Translations under genes and position numbers: made by a program | The notes under the pieces: generated by a model | Database searches by the model: none | What the model was told of the DNA's origin: nothing | What the model saw: only the letters and a program-made list of their open reading frames with translations | In this document: positions 55,669 through 63,141 of the stretch, in pieces | Numbering within the stretch: position 1 is the first letter of the stretch | How the letters are laid out: every line of letters begins with the position of its first letter | Assembly (NCBI RefSeq): GCF_013113835.1 | Contig: NZ_VTYQ01000010.1 | Location: 1-64,000 of the forward strand | Direction of reading: 5' to 3' | DNA: 64,000 nucleotides | Source of the DNA: Vibrio sp. RE88 | GTDB taxonomy: Bacteria; Pseudomonadota; Gammaproteobacteria; Enterobacterales; Vibrionaceae

Positions 55669-56001
55669 ATGGATACGATCGCTTACACTGATTTTTCAAA
55701 ACTGGAGATGCGAACAGGCAAGATCATTGAAGTTGCCCGTCATCAAAACGCCGATAAACTGTACATTGTTCAAATTGATGTTGGGGAAAGGCGACTGCAG
55801 ACCGTCACAAGCTTAGTGCCTTATTACACGGAGCAAGAGCTGATGGGCAAAGAAGTGGTGGTGCTATGTAACCTCGCCAAAGCCAAGATGCGTGGCGAAA
55901 CTTCTGAGTGTATGTTGCTATGTGCTGAAACCGATGACGAGTCAGAAAGTGTTTTGCTGACTCCTGAACGATCAATGCCGGTGGGGACGCGTGTTGTTTA
56001 G
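55669..56001 (+). CDS. ygjH: tRNA-binding OB-fold protein YgjH
   Basis: 110 aa, the length of E. coli YgjH. A stand-alone EMAPII/MetRS-C-type tRNA-binding OB fold (FSKLEMRTGKIIEVARHQNADKL... and LAKAKMRGETSECMLLCAE). In E. coli it is next to ebgR. Molecular role of the lone domain is unclear: perhaps a tRNA or RNA chaperone. The site at 55644 suggests control with the ebg genes. Confidence 0.9.
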   Translation: MDTIAYTDFSKLEMRTGKIIEVARHQNADKLYIVQIDVGERRLQTVTSLVPYYTEQELMGKEVVVLCNLAKAKMRGETSECMLLCAETDDESESVLLTPERSMPVGTRVV

Positions 56002-56054
56002 CCTAGAGACTGTATCACCAGCCTGACTGTATAATTAGCATTCATATTTAATAT

Positions 56055-56077
56055 GATAATGAGATGCTGATCATTAT
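56055..56077. promoter_or_regulatory. Fur-like inverted repeat before the OMP gene
   Basis: GATAATGA (56055-56062) and TCATTAT (56071-56077) are inverted arms separated by 8 nt, in AT-rich sequence about 90 bp upstream of ATG 56167. The arms resemble Fur-box hexamers but the spacing departs from the standard 19-bp box. Confidence 0.33.
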
Positions 56078-56166
56078 ATGAAATATTAATGGTTTTATTT
56101 ATTGGTGGGATTCCTATATTCGCACGCGAACTTTTATGAAGTAGTTCAAAACATATAGGAATTATA

Positions 56167-56769
56167 ATGAATAAAAAATTATTAGCGGCTCTAGTCGCGG
56201 CAGTTTCATTTCAGGCAGTTGGTGCGGAAAACGTAGATGTACAGCAGGCTGAACGCGGTTACCTTGAAAATGGCTGGTATCTAGGTGCAGATATCATTGA
56301 TACCGATGTTAATGCGACAAACTGGGATGGTGCAAGCTCTACGGGTGATGTGTCATCTACAAGTGCAGCACTAGCAATTGGTTATAACTTCCATATCGCT
56401 GACTCATTTGTTGTTGGTCTAGAAGCTGAGTACGCGCTTTACGGATCTTTTGATATTGCCCTGAAAGGCGATACTGCGGTGAATAGCCTTGAGTTTTCAG
56501 CGTTTAACTTGAACGTGAAACCTCAGTACTACTTTGGTAACTCAGGTTTCTATCTAGGTGGAATCTTTGGTATCGGTGGTGTTGGTGGTGAAAACAAGTC
56601 CAACGGTTCTACGGCTTCTGGCTCTTCAGTACTTTACGGTGTTGAAGCAGGCTATGCATTCAATAACAATTGGAGCATTAACGCTGGATATCGTACGACA
56701 ACGGCAGAGTACGACAATGCAGACTTCGATATGGACACTTTGTTCTTAGGTCTTGATTACAAGTTCTAA
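56167..56769 (+). CDS. Outer-membrane beta-barrel protein
   Basis: 200 aa. Signal peptide (about 1-20, ending QAVGA), then alternating strands rich in Gly/Tyr/Asn and a terminal aromatic F (LGLDYKF), the outer-membrane insertion signal. Looks like an eight-stranded OmpA-like/OMP_b-brl barrel (GYNFHIADSFVVGLEAEYA, GVEAGYAFNNNWSINAGYR). No peptidoglycan-binding domain. Physiological role unknown. It is monocistronic; a terminator follows. Confidence 0.85.
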   Translation: MNKKLLAALVAAVSFQAVGAENVDVQQAERGYLENGWYLGADIIDTDVNATNWDGASSTGDVSSTSAALAIGYNFHIADSFVVGLEAEYALYGSFDIALKGDTAVNSLEFSAFNLNVKPQYYFGNSGFYLGGIFGIGGVGGENKSNGSTASGSSVLYGVEAGYAFNNNWSINAGYRTTTAEYDNADFDMDTLFLGLDYKF

Positions 56770-56790
56770 CCGCTTGTATTACCGAATTGA

Positions 56791-56813
56791 AAAGGGAGCA
56801 TTATGCTCCCTTT
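56791..56813. terminator. Bidirectional terminator, OMP and GGCT genes
   Basis: Stem AAAGGGAGCA (56791-56800) / TGCTCCCTTT (56804-56813) with loop TTA; the loop is the stop codon of the minus-strand GGCT gene (56801-56803). Confidence 0.82.
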
Positions 56814-57355
56814 ATTAGTTTATCAATCACCGGATAATGGTGTTCTTCTACACCAGCGAGGTTGCCATACTTAGGCGCATGCCGGTCATCTTCTCTTGGG
56901 AAGTGCCAGCCGATGGTGTGCTCAATAAATTGTTTGGCAAACTGCTCGGAGATTTCCAGACAGCCTGCTAATACGGTATCGACATAGGTTTGCATGATAG
57001 GGCTCAGGTTACATGGTGGCTCTGGGTTATCTTTGATATACACCCAAACCTGATCATTGGCACCAAACGGGTTATCACACTCAAGCTGTGAATGGGGCAC
57101 TTCCACTCGATGGTAGCCTCGCTCGCGAACATCAAATTCACTCAGCTCGTCTTCGCTGATTTCGAGTAGAACTCCATTGACTAAGCCTTCGCCTTTATTT
57201 ACGACCAGTGGTGAAAGGATATAACTGTCATCCACTTTACCCCAGTAGCGTCTGAAGCCATGAACAATGGCAGGCAACGCTTGCGCGGTTTTTCCTGTCA
57301 GTTGTCTCGATGCGGAGTTCATTAAACTGCCGTAGCCAAAGATATAAATTGCCAT
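56801..57355 (-). CDS. Gamma-glutamylcyclotransferase-fold protein
   Basis: 184 aa from ATG 57355 (MAIYIFGYGSLM); an ATG eight codons upstream is less likely. The N-terminal YGSLM loop and the conserved acid in FDVRERGYHRV are marks of the GGCT/AIG2-like fold; family members release 5-oxoproline from gamma-glutamyl compounds. The C-terminal 70 residues are less clear. Substrate not predictable. Confidence 0.85.
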   Translation of the reverse strand: MAIYIFGYGSLMNSASRQLTGKTAQALPAIVHGFRRYWGKVDDSYILSPLVVNKGEGLVNGVLLEISEDELSEFDVRERGYHRVEVPHSQLECDNPFGANDQVWVYIKDNPEPPCNLSPIMQTYVDTVLAGCLEISEQFAKQFIEHTIGWHFPREDDRHAPKYGNLAGVEEHHYPVIDKLIKGA

Positions 57356-57402
57356 GTATTTTCCCTCTGTGTTCAACAAACAACCTAAAGGTTTTTACCA
57401 CA

Positions 57403-57430
57403 AAAGAAAAGACCCCGTAAAAACGGGGTC
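57403..57430 (-). terminator. Terminator of the PTS EIIABC gene
   Basis: Stem GACCCCGT (57411-57418) / ACGGGGTC (57423-57430), AAAA loop; on the minus strand the sequence continues TTTTCTTTTG. It lies 47 bp after the EIIABC stop. Confidence 0.85.
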
Positions 57431-57477
57431 TGAATAGCGCGCAAAATAGGGGGATGGCGCTTAAGGTGCTTAAATGA

Positions 57478-59373
57478 TTAAGCGGTTGCTAGCTGTGCTT
57501 TCGCTTTACGCATCTTCTTAAGTGAAATACAGGTTAGGGCGGTCACGACTGTACCTGCCGCCATACAAACGAGTGCCATCAGTGGTAGGTTCATTGCGCC
57601 AAGTAATGCGACGACTGGGCCACCGTGCGCGACGCTGTTGGTGATACCAAATGAGAATGCCATTACGGCCGCGACCATAGAGCCAAGCACGTTAGCAGGA
57701 ATCACAGACATTGGGTCTTGCGCGGCAAATGGAATTGCGCCCTCTGAGATACCGACTAAGCCCATGGCGCCAGCCGCTTTACCAGCTTCGATTTCTGATG
57801 CTTCAAAGAGATTGAATTTACGACCAAGGAAAGTGGCTAGACCCATACCAAGAGGTGCTACAGGAATTGCACACGCCATGGCGCCCATAAACTGAGTCTG
57901 ACCACTGGCTATCATACCGACGGAGAACAAGAACGCGACTTTGTTAAACGGCCCGCCCATATCAAAACCAGCCATACCACCTAAGACAATGCCCAACAGA
58001 ATCACACTGCCAGTACTCATGCTGACTAACATCGCATTCAGGCCATCCATCAAGCTCGCAATGGGTGCACCAATGACGAAGATAAACAGGCTGGATATAA
58101 ACAAAGAACCTAGGATTGGTGCAATCATAATAGGCACCAATGGCTGAATAAATTTATGGTAGTTGATGCTCGTCAGCCATTTTACAAAATAGCCAACCAG
58201 TAGACCCGCAACGATGGCTCCGATAAAACCTGTGCCAGCTTCCGCACCATAGAAAGAACCATTGTTGGCAATCCAGCCACCGATTAATCCTGGTGCGAGA
58301 CCCGGACGGTCTGCAATCGCATAGGCTATGTAGCCCGCCAAGATAGGGATCATCAAGGTAAACGACACCACACCGACATCCAGTACTTTTTGCCACATGC
58401 TGCCTTCAGGAATTGCCATTCCTGCAGAGGTTGGCTCGCCACCAATAGCCAGCGCAAGTGCGATCAGCAGGCCACCTGTGACCACAAATGGAATCATGTG
58501 TGAAACGCCGTTCATCAGGTAGCGGTATAAATCGCTACGTGCATTCGAAGAGGCTGTTTCAGTCGTTTGGCTTTCTTCACTCGCTGTATAGAGTGGCGCT
58601 TGTAGCGCTTTTTCTATCAAACCCTTAGCATCGCTGATAGGGGCTTTGACGCCTGTCGTGATGACCTTTTTTCCCGCGAAGCGATTCATATCAACCTGTT
58701 TGTCACAGGCGACAATGATAGCGTCAGCCTTAGCTATCTCTTCTGAACTCGGCGTGTTTTTGACCCCGATAGAGCCATTGGTTTCGACCTTGATTTGATA
58801 GCCAAGTTCAGCGGCGCCTTTTTCTAAGGCTTCGGCGGCTAGGTATGTGTGCGCAACGCCTGCTGGGCAGCCGGTAACACCGATTAAAAAGCCTTGATCG
58901 GCTTCTGGGTTGTCTTGCAAATCTTGTGGTTTAGCGAGCAGTAATTCTAACGCTTCTTCAGAAGAACTAGCCTGCATAAAACGTTCAATAAAACCGTCTT
59001 CGATCAGTTTGGAAGAGAGTTCGGCTAGCACCTCGATATGATGATCGGCACCACCATCAGGAGAGGCAATCATAAAAAATAGTTTACTCGGCTGACCGTC
59101 TTCTGCGCCGTATTCTATCCCTTGGCGGCTAATACCAATCGCGACAGCGGGTTGGAAAACCGCGGCACTTTTGGCATGAGGCAGCGCGACGCCATCTTCA
59201 AAGCCTGTGTTGCCAATCTCTTCTCGAGCCTGAATGTCATTGAGGAATTGTGCTTTGTCGCTGATGCGGTGGTTGTTGCTCAGCAGTTCGATCAGTTCTT
59301 CGAATACTTCTTGCTTGGTTGTTGCTTGGAGATCTAAGCAAATCAACTCTTGATTGATTAAGTCTGTGATCAT
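57478..59373 (-). CDS. Fructose/mannose-type PTS transporter EIIABC
   Basis: 631 aa. EIIA (about 1-150) with phospho-His H66 in GVALPHAKS; EIIB (about 160-265) with phospho-Cys C169 in GVTGCPAGVAHTYLA; EIIC (about 285-620) with about ten membrane segments and GGLLIALALAIGGEP, GMAGFDMGGPFNK. A complete fructose-family uptake enzyme. Similar three-domain proteins next to an AraC regulator occur in Vibrio cholerae, where I recall a mannose role; the sugar cannot be read from the sequence. No mannose-6-phosphate isomerase is adjacent. Confidence 0.9.
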   Translation of the reverse strand: MITDLINQELICLDLQATTKQEVFEELIELLSNNHRISDKAQFLNDIQAREEIGNTGFEDGVALPHAKSAAVFQPAVAIGISRQGIEYGAEDGQPSKLFFMIASPDGGADHHIEVLAELSSKLIEDGFIERFMQASSSEEALELLLAKPQDLQDNPEADQGFLIGVTGCPAGVAHTYLAAEALEKGAAELGYQIKVETNGSIGVKNTPSSEEIAKADAIIVACDKQVDMNRFAGKKVITTGVKAPISDAKGLIEKALQAPLYTASEESQTTETASSNARSDLYRYLMNGVSHMIPFVVTGGLLIALALAIGGEPTSAGMAIPEGSMWQKVLDVGVVSFTLMIPILAGYIAYAIADRPGLAPGLIGGWIANNGSFYGAEAGTGFIGAIVAGLLVGYFVKWLTSINYHKFIQPLVPIMIAPILGSLFISSLFIFVIGAPIASLMDGLNAMLVSMSTGSVILLGIVLGGMAGFDMGGPFNKVAFLFSVGMIASGQTQFMGAMACAIPVAPLGMGLATFLGRKFNLFEASEIEAGKAAGAMGLVGISEGAIPFAAQDPMSVIPANVLGSMVAAVMAFSFGITNSVAHGGPVVALLGAMNLPLMALVCMAAGTVVTALTCISLKKMRKAKAQLATA

Positions 59374-59715
59374 CTCGTTTACCCCGATTGGTTCCGATCT
59401 GTGCGGAACTTGTTTTTTTATCTGAGGGTAATTGTGGGGGATTCAGTCAAGGATTTTTAGTGTACCAGAAATGCATTTACTGGATTATTGTAACTATGAA
59501 TTTGGAGTGTGATCGAACTCAATTATTGACTTAAGTGTAAGTAGTTTGTTTTATTTTTAATTAACTATTAAATATCAAGTGTTTATTGTTTTTTATTGAG
59601 TGTTTCTATCTTTGAAAGGAAAAATACAAATCGTAAAAACTAGAGTATAGTAACCTCGATTTTATGTGTTTTTTGTTGATGGAAGTCACGAAAAGTGATT
59701 GTTTGAGAGGGGGCT
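59374..59715. promoter_or_regulatory. Control region between EIIABC and AraC genes
   Basis: 342 bp, AT-rich, without a gene. A CRP-like site TGTGA-N6-TCAAT is at 59508-59523. GTCACGAAAAGTGAT at 59685-59699 resembles the inverted repeat before galE. The promoters of the divergent EIIABC and AraC genes lie here. Confidence 0.5.
59508..59523. promoter_or_regulatory. CRP-like site
   Basis: TGTGATCGAACTCAAT: left half perfect for CRP, right half TCAAT instead of TCACA. Plausible for catabolite control of a PTS gene. Confidence 0.4.
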
Positions 59716-60558
59716 ATGAGCCATATATTCCATGAGTTACTCGATAATGTTATTCATGAACGGGAGCATTTTAGTCGTATCTGGTTTGCTGCAGACAAAC
59801 TCACGCCCCCGGCTTTTAGCTATCAGGTGAACTTTCCACGGCTTGAGCTCGTTTTAAGTGGCGAGTACCTCAATCAACTTGAAGATCCTGAACAAGGGAT
59901 TGCGGACATTAGCGTATTGAGTGGAGATGCACTCTATATTCCTCCTAACTGTTGGAATAAACCGAACTGGGAAAACGAATGCTCGGTACTGAGTTTGCTG
60001 TTTGGCCGTCGCCAGTTAGGTTTCAGTTTGGTGAGCAAACGTGCAGGGGAAAGCGGTTTCTATGACATCCAGAAATATTCTGTACCGACCCGAACTGGGC
60101 ATGCGGTCGATCATATTTTGCAGGCATTGAACGCACTAGCTCAGGAACCTCAAAAAGCTCCGATGGATGAACATTTGCTGGTGGCTCTGCTCAGCTACTG
60201 CCAGTCAATGCTACAAAAGCCTGATGGCAGTTCGAAAAGCCACAGTGAAGATCTTTACCAAGGGATTTGTATCTATATTCAAGAGAATTTTCATCGGGCG
60301 ATTACCCGGACGTCGATTGCTTCGCGGTTTAACATTTCCCCCAATCACTTGTCGCGTTTGTTTCGCCAGCAAGGGCATATGACACTGGCCGACTACATCA
60401 CCTGGGTTCGAATTGACCGTGCTAAGTTTATGCTCAAGCGCTATGACTTCCGTCTACAGGAAGTGGCGAACCGTTGTGGTTACGCAGATGCCAACTATTT
60501 TTTTCGGGTATTTAAGAACAAAGTCGGTATGACGCCGAGCGAATATCGGGCGAGTTAG
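59716..60558 (+). CDS. AraC-family regulator of the PTS genes
   Basis: 280 aa. N-terminal cupin-like sensor domain (about 20-130) and C-terminal AraC double helix-turn-helix (about 180-278, ITRTSIASRFNISPNHLSRLF, VANRCGYADANYFFRVFKNKVGMTPSEY). Divergent from EIIABC and converging on the EIIA gene with a 4-nt stop overlap (TTAG). It probably activates the PTS genes. Confidence 0.88.
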   Translation: MSHIFHELLDNVIHEREHFSRIWFAADKLTPPAFSYQVNFPRLELVLSGEYLNQLEDPEQGIADISVLSGDALYIPPNCWNKPNWENECSVLSLLFGRRQLGFSLVSKRAGESGFYDIQKYSVPTRTGHAVDHILQALNALAQEPQKAPMDEHLLVALLSYCQSMLQKPDGSSKSHSEDLYQGICIYIQENFHRAITRTSIASRFNISPNHLSRLFRQQGHMTLADYITWVRIDRAKFMLKRYDFRLQEVANRCGYADANYFFRVFKNKVGMTPSEYRAS

Positions 60559-61343
60559 GTTTGTGCCAGCTTATGGGTAAGAAGAGCTTTTAACGCTTGT
60601 GGTTCGTGGCTGGTACGCAGCAACTGGCAATAGTCTGGAGCCAGCAATGAGCGAGTCAGGCGCGTAAAGGCTAGCAACACATCACGTGAAGCGTTATGTG
60701 GTAAAGCGATAGCGATGATCATACTGACGTCACCCTGAGCTGGAGAGTTCCAGTCTAATTCTTCTGTCAGCGACACAATGCTGACACTTGGGATATCAAT
60801 CGCTTCACTCATGATGTGAGGAAGGGCGATGCCATGCCCAATAGCGGTTGAAGAGGTTTGCTCTCGCTGCGCAAACTGTTCGCATATCAAAGCAGGGTTT
60901 GAGCTGGTAATACATTTTGTCGCGATGCTGAATGCCGCTGACTTAGTGTCAACATCACTGTGGTGGTGTAAGTAGCTAAGTGGAAAATCGAGATGAAAAG
61001 TGGGCAGATTGCTGAGCAGCGTAATATTGGTTAATTGGTTACTCTTATGCGCAGTATTGACCAAGGTGAACTGATCGCTGATGAAATTGGTAAACACCAT
61101 GCAGGCCAATTCTGCATCGGAGCCTTCAATGTGTATCTGACATAAATCGAACTCCTGACTGCCCAACGACATGACCTGTAAAGGGTGCTCGATATTGGCT
61201 CTTTCCCACTTGGTGACATTAAGTAACACGACCACCGAGCGAAACATCCCGCTCAAGGCTTTGAGGCGATTGATTTTCCAACTGGCAAATCCATCCTCAG
61301 GGAGAACGAACGTAATGCGACGCTCAATCACAGTGATTTGCAC
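60555..61343 (-). CDS. HPr-like domain fused to fructose-type EIIA
   Basis: 262 aa. Residues 9-92 follow HPr in spacing (ITFVLPEDGFASWKINRLKALSGMF; LQVMSLGS; QIHIEGSDAELA), but the place of the phosphorylatable His in HPr (GLHTRPA) reads GFASWKI. Residues 115-262 are an EIIA of the fructose/Ntr type with H176 in GHGIALPHIMSEAI. It may be a phosphorelay part with a non-catalytic HPr-like domain. Start overlaps the EIIB gene by 16 nt, so the pair is translationally coupled. Confidence 0.78.
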   Translation of the reverse strand: MQITVIERRITFVLPEDGFASWKINRLKALSGMFRSVVVLLNVTKWERANIEHPLQVMSLGSQEFDLCQIHIEGSDAELACMVFTNFISDQFTLVNTAHKSNQLTNITLLSNLPTFHLDFPLSYLHHHSDVDTKSAAFSIATKCITSSNPALICEQFAQREQTSSTAIGHGIALPHIMSEAIDIPSVSIVSLTEELDWNSPAQGDVSMIIAIALPHNASRDVLLAFTRLTRSLLAPDYCQLLRTSHEPQALKALLTHKLAQT

Positions 61344-61630
61344 CTGTCGAGAACGGCATCAACATTGGTCAGTACTTCTTCAATGGTAACAACATGGATT
61401 TTACAACCAGTGAAGCGCGCCCGCTGTTCTATTTCTATATCTGAAGCAATCAGAACCAAATCTGCGCGCATGATATCTTGAGCGGAGAGAGGGTTTTCAA
61501 TCCCCATTGCACCCTGAGTTTCGACCTTGATCTGCAAGCCTTTTTTAGGTGCAGCTTTACTCAATGCATCGGCAGCCATGTAAGTATGAGCAATTCCGGT
61601 AGGGCAGGCGGTTACAGCAACAATTTTCAT
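61328..61630 (-). CDS. Stand-alone fructose-type PTS EIIB
   Basis: 100 aa. Phospho-Cys C9 in AVTACPTGIAHTYMAADAL and KVETQGAMGIEN typical for EIIB-fructose. It is followed in the operon by the HPr-like/EIIA gene; no EIIC gene is next to the pair. Confidence 0.9.
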   Translation of the reverse strand: MKIVAVTACPTGIAHTYMAADALSKAAPKKGLQIKVETQGAMGIENPLSAQDIMRADLVLIASDIEIEQRARFTGCKIHVVTIEEVLTNVDAVLDRCKSL

Positions 61631-61726
61631 CTAAAACCTCACAATGTCCAGGTGGGTTATTGTCAACTTCTGACGACTTGGGTCAATGATCCAGATCTTC
61701 AAAATTTGCATTCTTATTACTCTTAT

Positions 61727-61765
61727 GTGTCCTTATGACCTGATTTTGTAGGGTCATAAAGACAC
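61727..61765. repeat. 39-bp inverted repeat between EIIB and nnrS
   Basis: Arms GTGTC-C-TTATGACC (61727-61740) and GGTCATAA-A-GACAC (61752-61765) pair over 13 of 14 positions with an 11-nt loop. It lies about 96 bp upstream of EIIB and 91 bp upstream of nnrS. No T-run. It could be an operator or a structured leader. Confidence 0.55.
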
Positions 61766-61856
61766 GATTTTTCTTAACATATTGAATTTCGGTTGATTTA
61801 ACACTGGAATGAATATTGCTGTTAGATAGTTAGATTCAATATTTGGAGTGACCATA

Positions 61857-63041
61857 GTGCTCAATATTACTGACAAAAAAGTCGAAGAAGCCATTCCGCC
61901 GATTTTACGTCTGGGGTTCCGGCCCTTCTTTTTGCTTGGGGCCGTTTATGCTGTTATTGCTATCGCCTTGTGGGTATGGATGTTTCAAAACGGCCAGCCT
62001 GCGGCGTTAAAGGTACCTGCTTTGTGGTGGCATGTGCATGAGATGCTGTTTGGTTTCTCGATGGCGATTGTGGTGGGGTTTGTCTTGACCGCAGTCCAAA
62101 ACTGGACGGGAATCCATGGCACCAAGCACCATAGATTGGCGCTACTGGTTGGCTTGTGGTTGCTTCCGCGTGTGCTGTTCTGGACACCTACGCCTTTGTG
62201 GTTGATTTCATCGATAGAGGCTCTGTTTATCGCTTTTGCTGCTTATGAAGTTGGCAGTCGAGTGATCAAAGCCAAAGGGTGGAAAAATCTGTTCTTTGTG
62301 CCCTTGTTTGTTTTGGCGATTGCGGCGAACTTTGCCAGCTACGCGACCATTAAGGGGATGCCGCCGTTTCCTTCTTCAGCGGTCTGGCAGGCAATGTTGT
62401 GGTGGTTTACGATTTTACTGTCGGTGATGGGCGGGCGAGTGATCCCATTCTTCACAGCTCGGCGATTTAATTTTGATAAACCACAGCCGATGACTTGGCT
62501 AGAATGGACGGCAAACCTACCGCTGGTCAGTTTATTTATTCTGAGCTTTTTCCCTGTCACTTTTGCTCAGCTTGGGCCTTCTCTGATGGTCATTTCCGGT
62601 TTAGCACATTTAGTACGTGTGATGAGATGGCAGCCGTGGCGCACCGTTAAAGAGCCGCTGGTATGGGCACTACATTTAGCTTACTTGTGTATTCCGGTCA
62701 GCCTATTATTGAGAGGGTTACTCGATAACCCATTTGCGGGCCACAATATGTTGCATCTGTTTGCGATTGGAGCGCTCGGCGGCTTGATACTGGCGATGAT
62801 CGCTCGTGTCACCATGGGGCATACTGGGCGAGCAATTTATCAGGGCCCAAATATGGCGTTAGCGTTCGCTATGCTGACGGCCGCTGCGTTAGTTCGTAGT
62901 GTTGGTGTAGTTCTATGGCCAGCCCAAATGATGTTGATGATCGATATCAGCGGGTTGTTGTGGGTGCTGGCGTTTACTCTGTATGTGATTAAGTTTGGCC
63001 CTATGTTGCTAAAAGCGAGAGTCGACGGTCATCCAGGTTAA
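61857..63041 (+). CDS. nnrS: NnrS family membrane protein
   Basis: 394 aa from GTG 61857 (MLNITDKKVEEAIPPILRLGFRPFF), which has TTTGGAG 8 nt upstream; an upstream GTG at 61848 overlaps that site. Twelve membrane segments. NnrS proteins bind heme and copper and protect against nitrosative stress in V. cholerae; conserved histidines in WWHVHEMLFGF and GHNMLHLFAIG fit. Probably NsrR-controlled, but I did not find a clear NsrR site. Converges on dapD. Confidence 0.9.
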   Translation: MLNITDKKVEEAIPPILRLGFRPFFLLGAVYAVIAIALWVWMFQNGQPAALKVPALWWHVHEMLFGFSMAIVVGFVLTAVQNWTGIHGTKHHRLALLVGLWLLPRVLFWTPTPLWLISSIEALFIAFAAYEVGSRVIKAKGWKNLFFVPLFVLAIAANFASYATIKGMPPFPSSAVWQAMLWWFTILLSVMGGRVIPFFTARRFNFDKPQPMTWLEWTANLPLVSLFILSFFPVTFAQLGPSLMVISGLAHLVRVMRWQPWRTVKEPLVWALHLAYLCIPVSLLLRGLLDNPFAGHNMLHLFAIGALGGLILAMIARVTMGHTGRAIYQGPNMALAFAMLTAAALVRSVGVVLWPAQMMLMIDISGLLWVLAFTLYVIKFGPMLLKARVDGHPG

Positions 63042-63091
63042 GTAGGTAACGGCTGCCTTCGCGCGCTGGTCGATTCACTTAGCAGAAAAAT

Positions 63092-63125
63092 AAAAAGGGT
63101 TGATGCATACACATCAACCCTTTTT
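63092..63125. terminator. Bidirectional terminator nnrS/dapD
   Basis: Stem AAAAAGGGTTGATG (63092-63105) / CATCAACCCTTTTT (63112-63125) with a 6-nt loop; T-runs in both directions. Confidence 0.92.
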
Positions 63126-63141
63126 CTATTCGGCTACCAGC

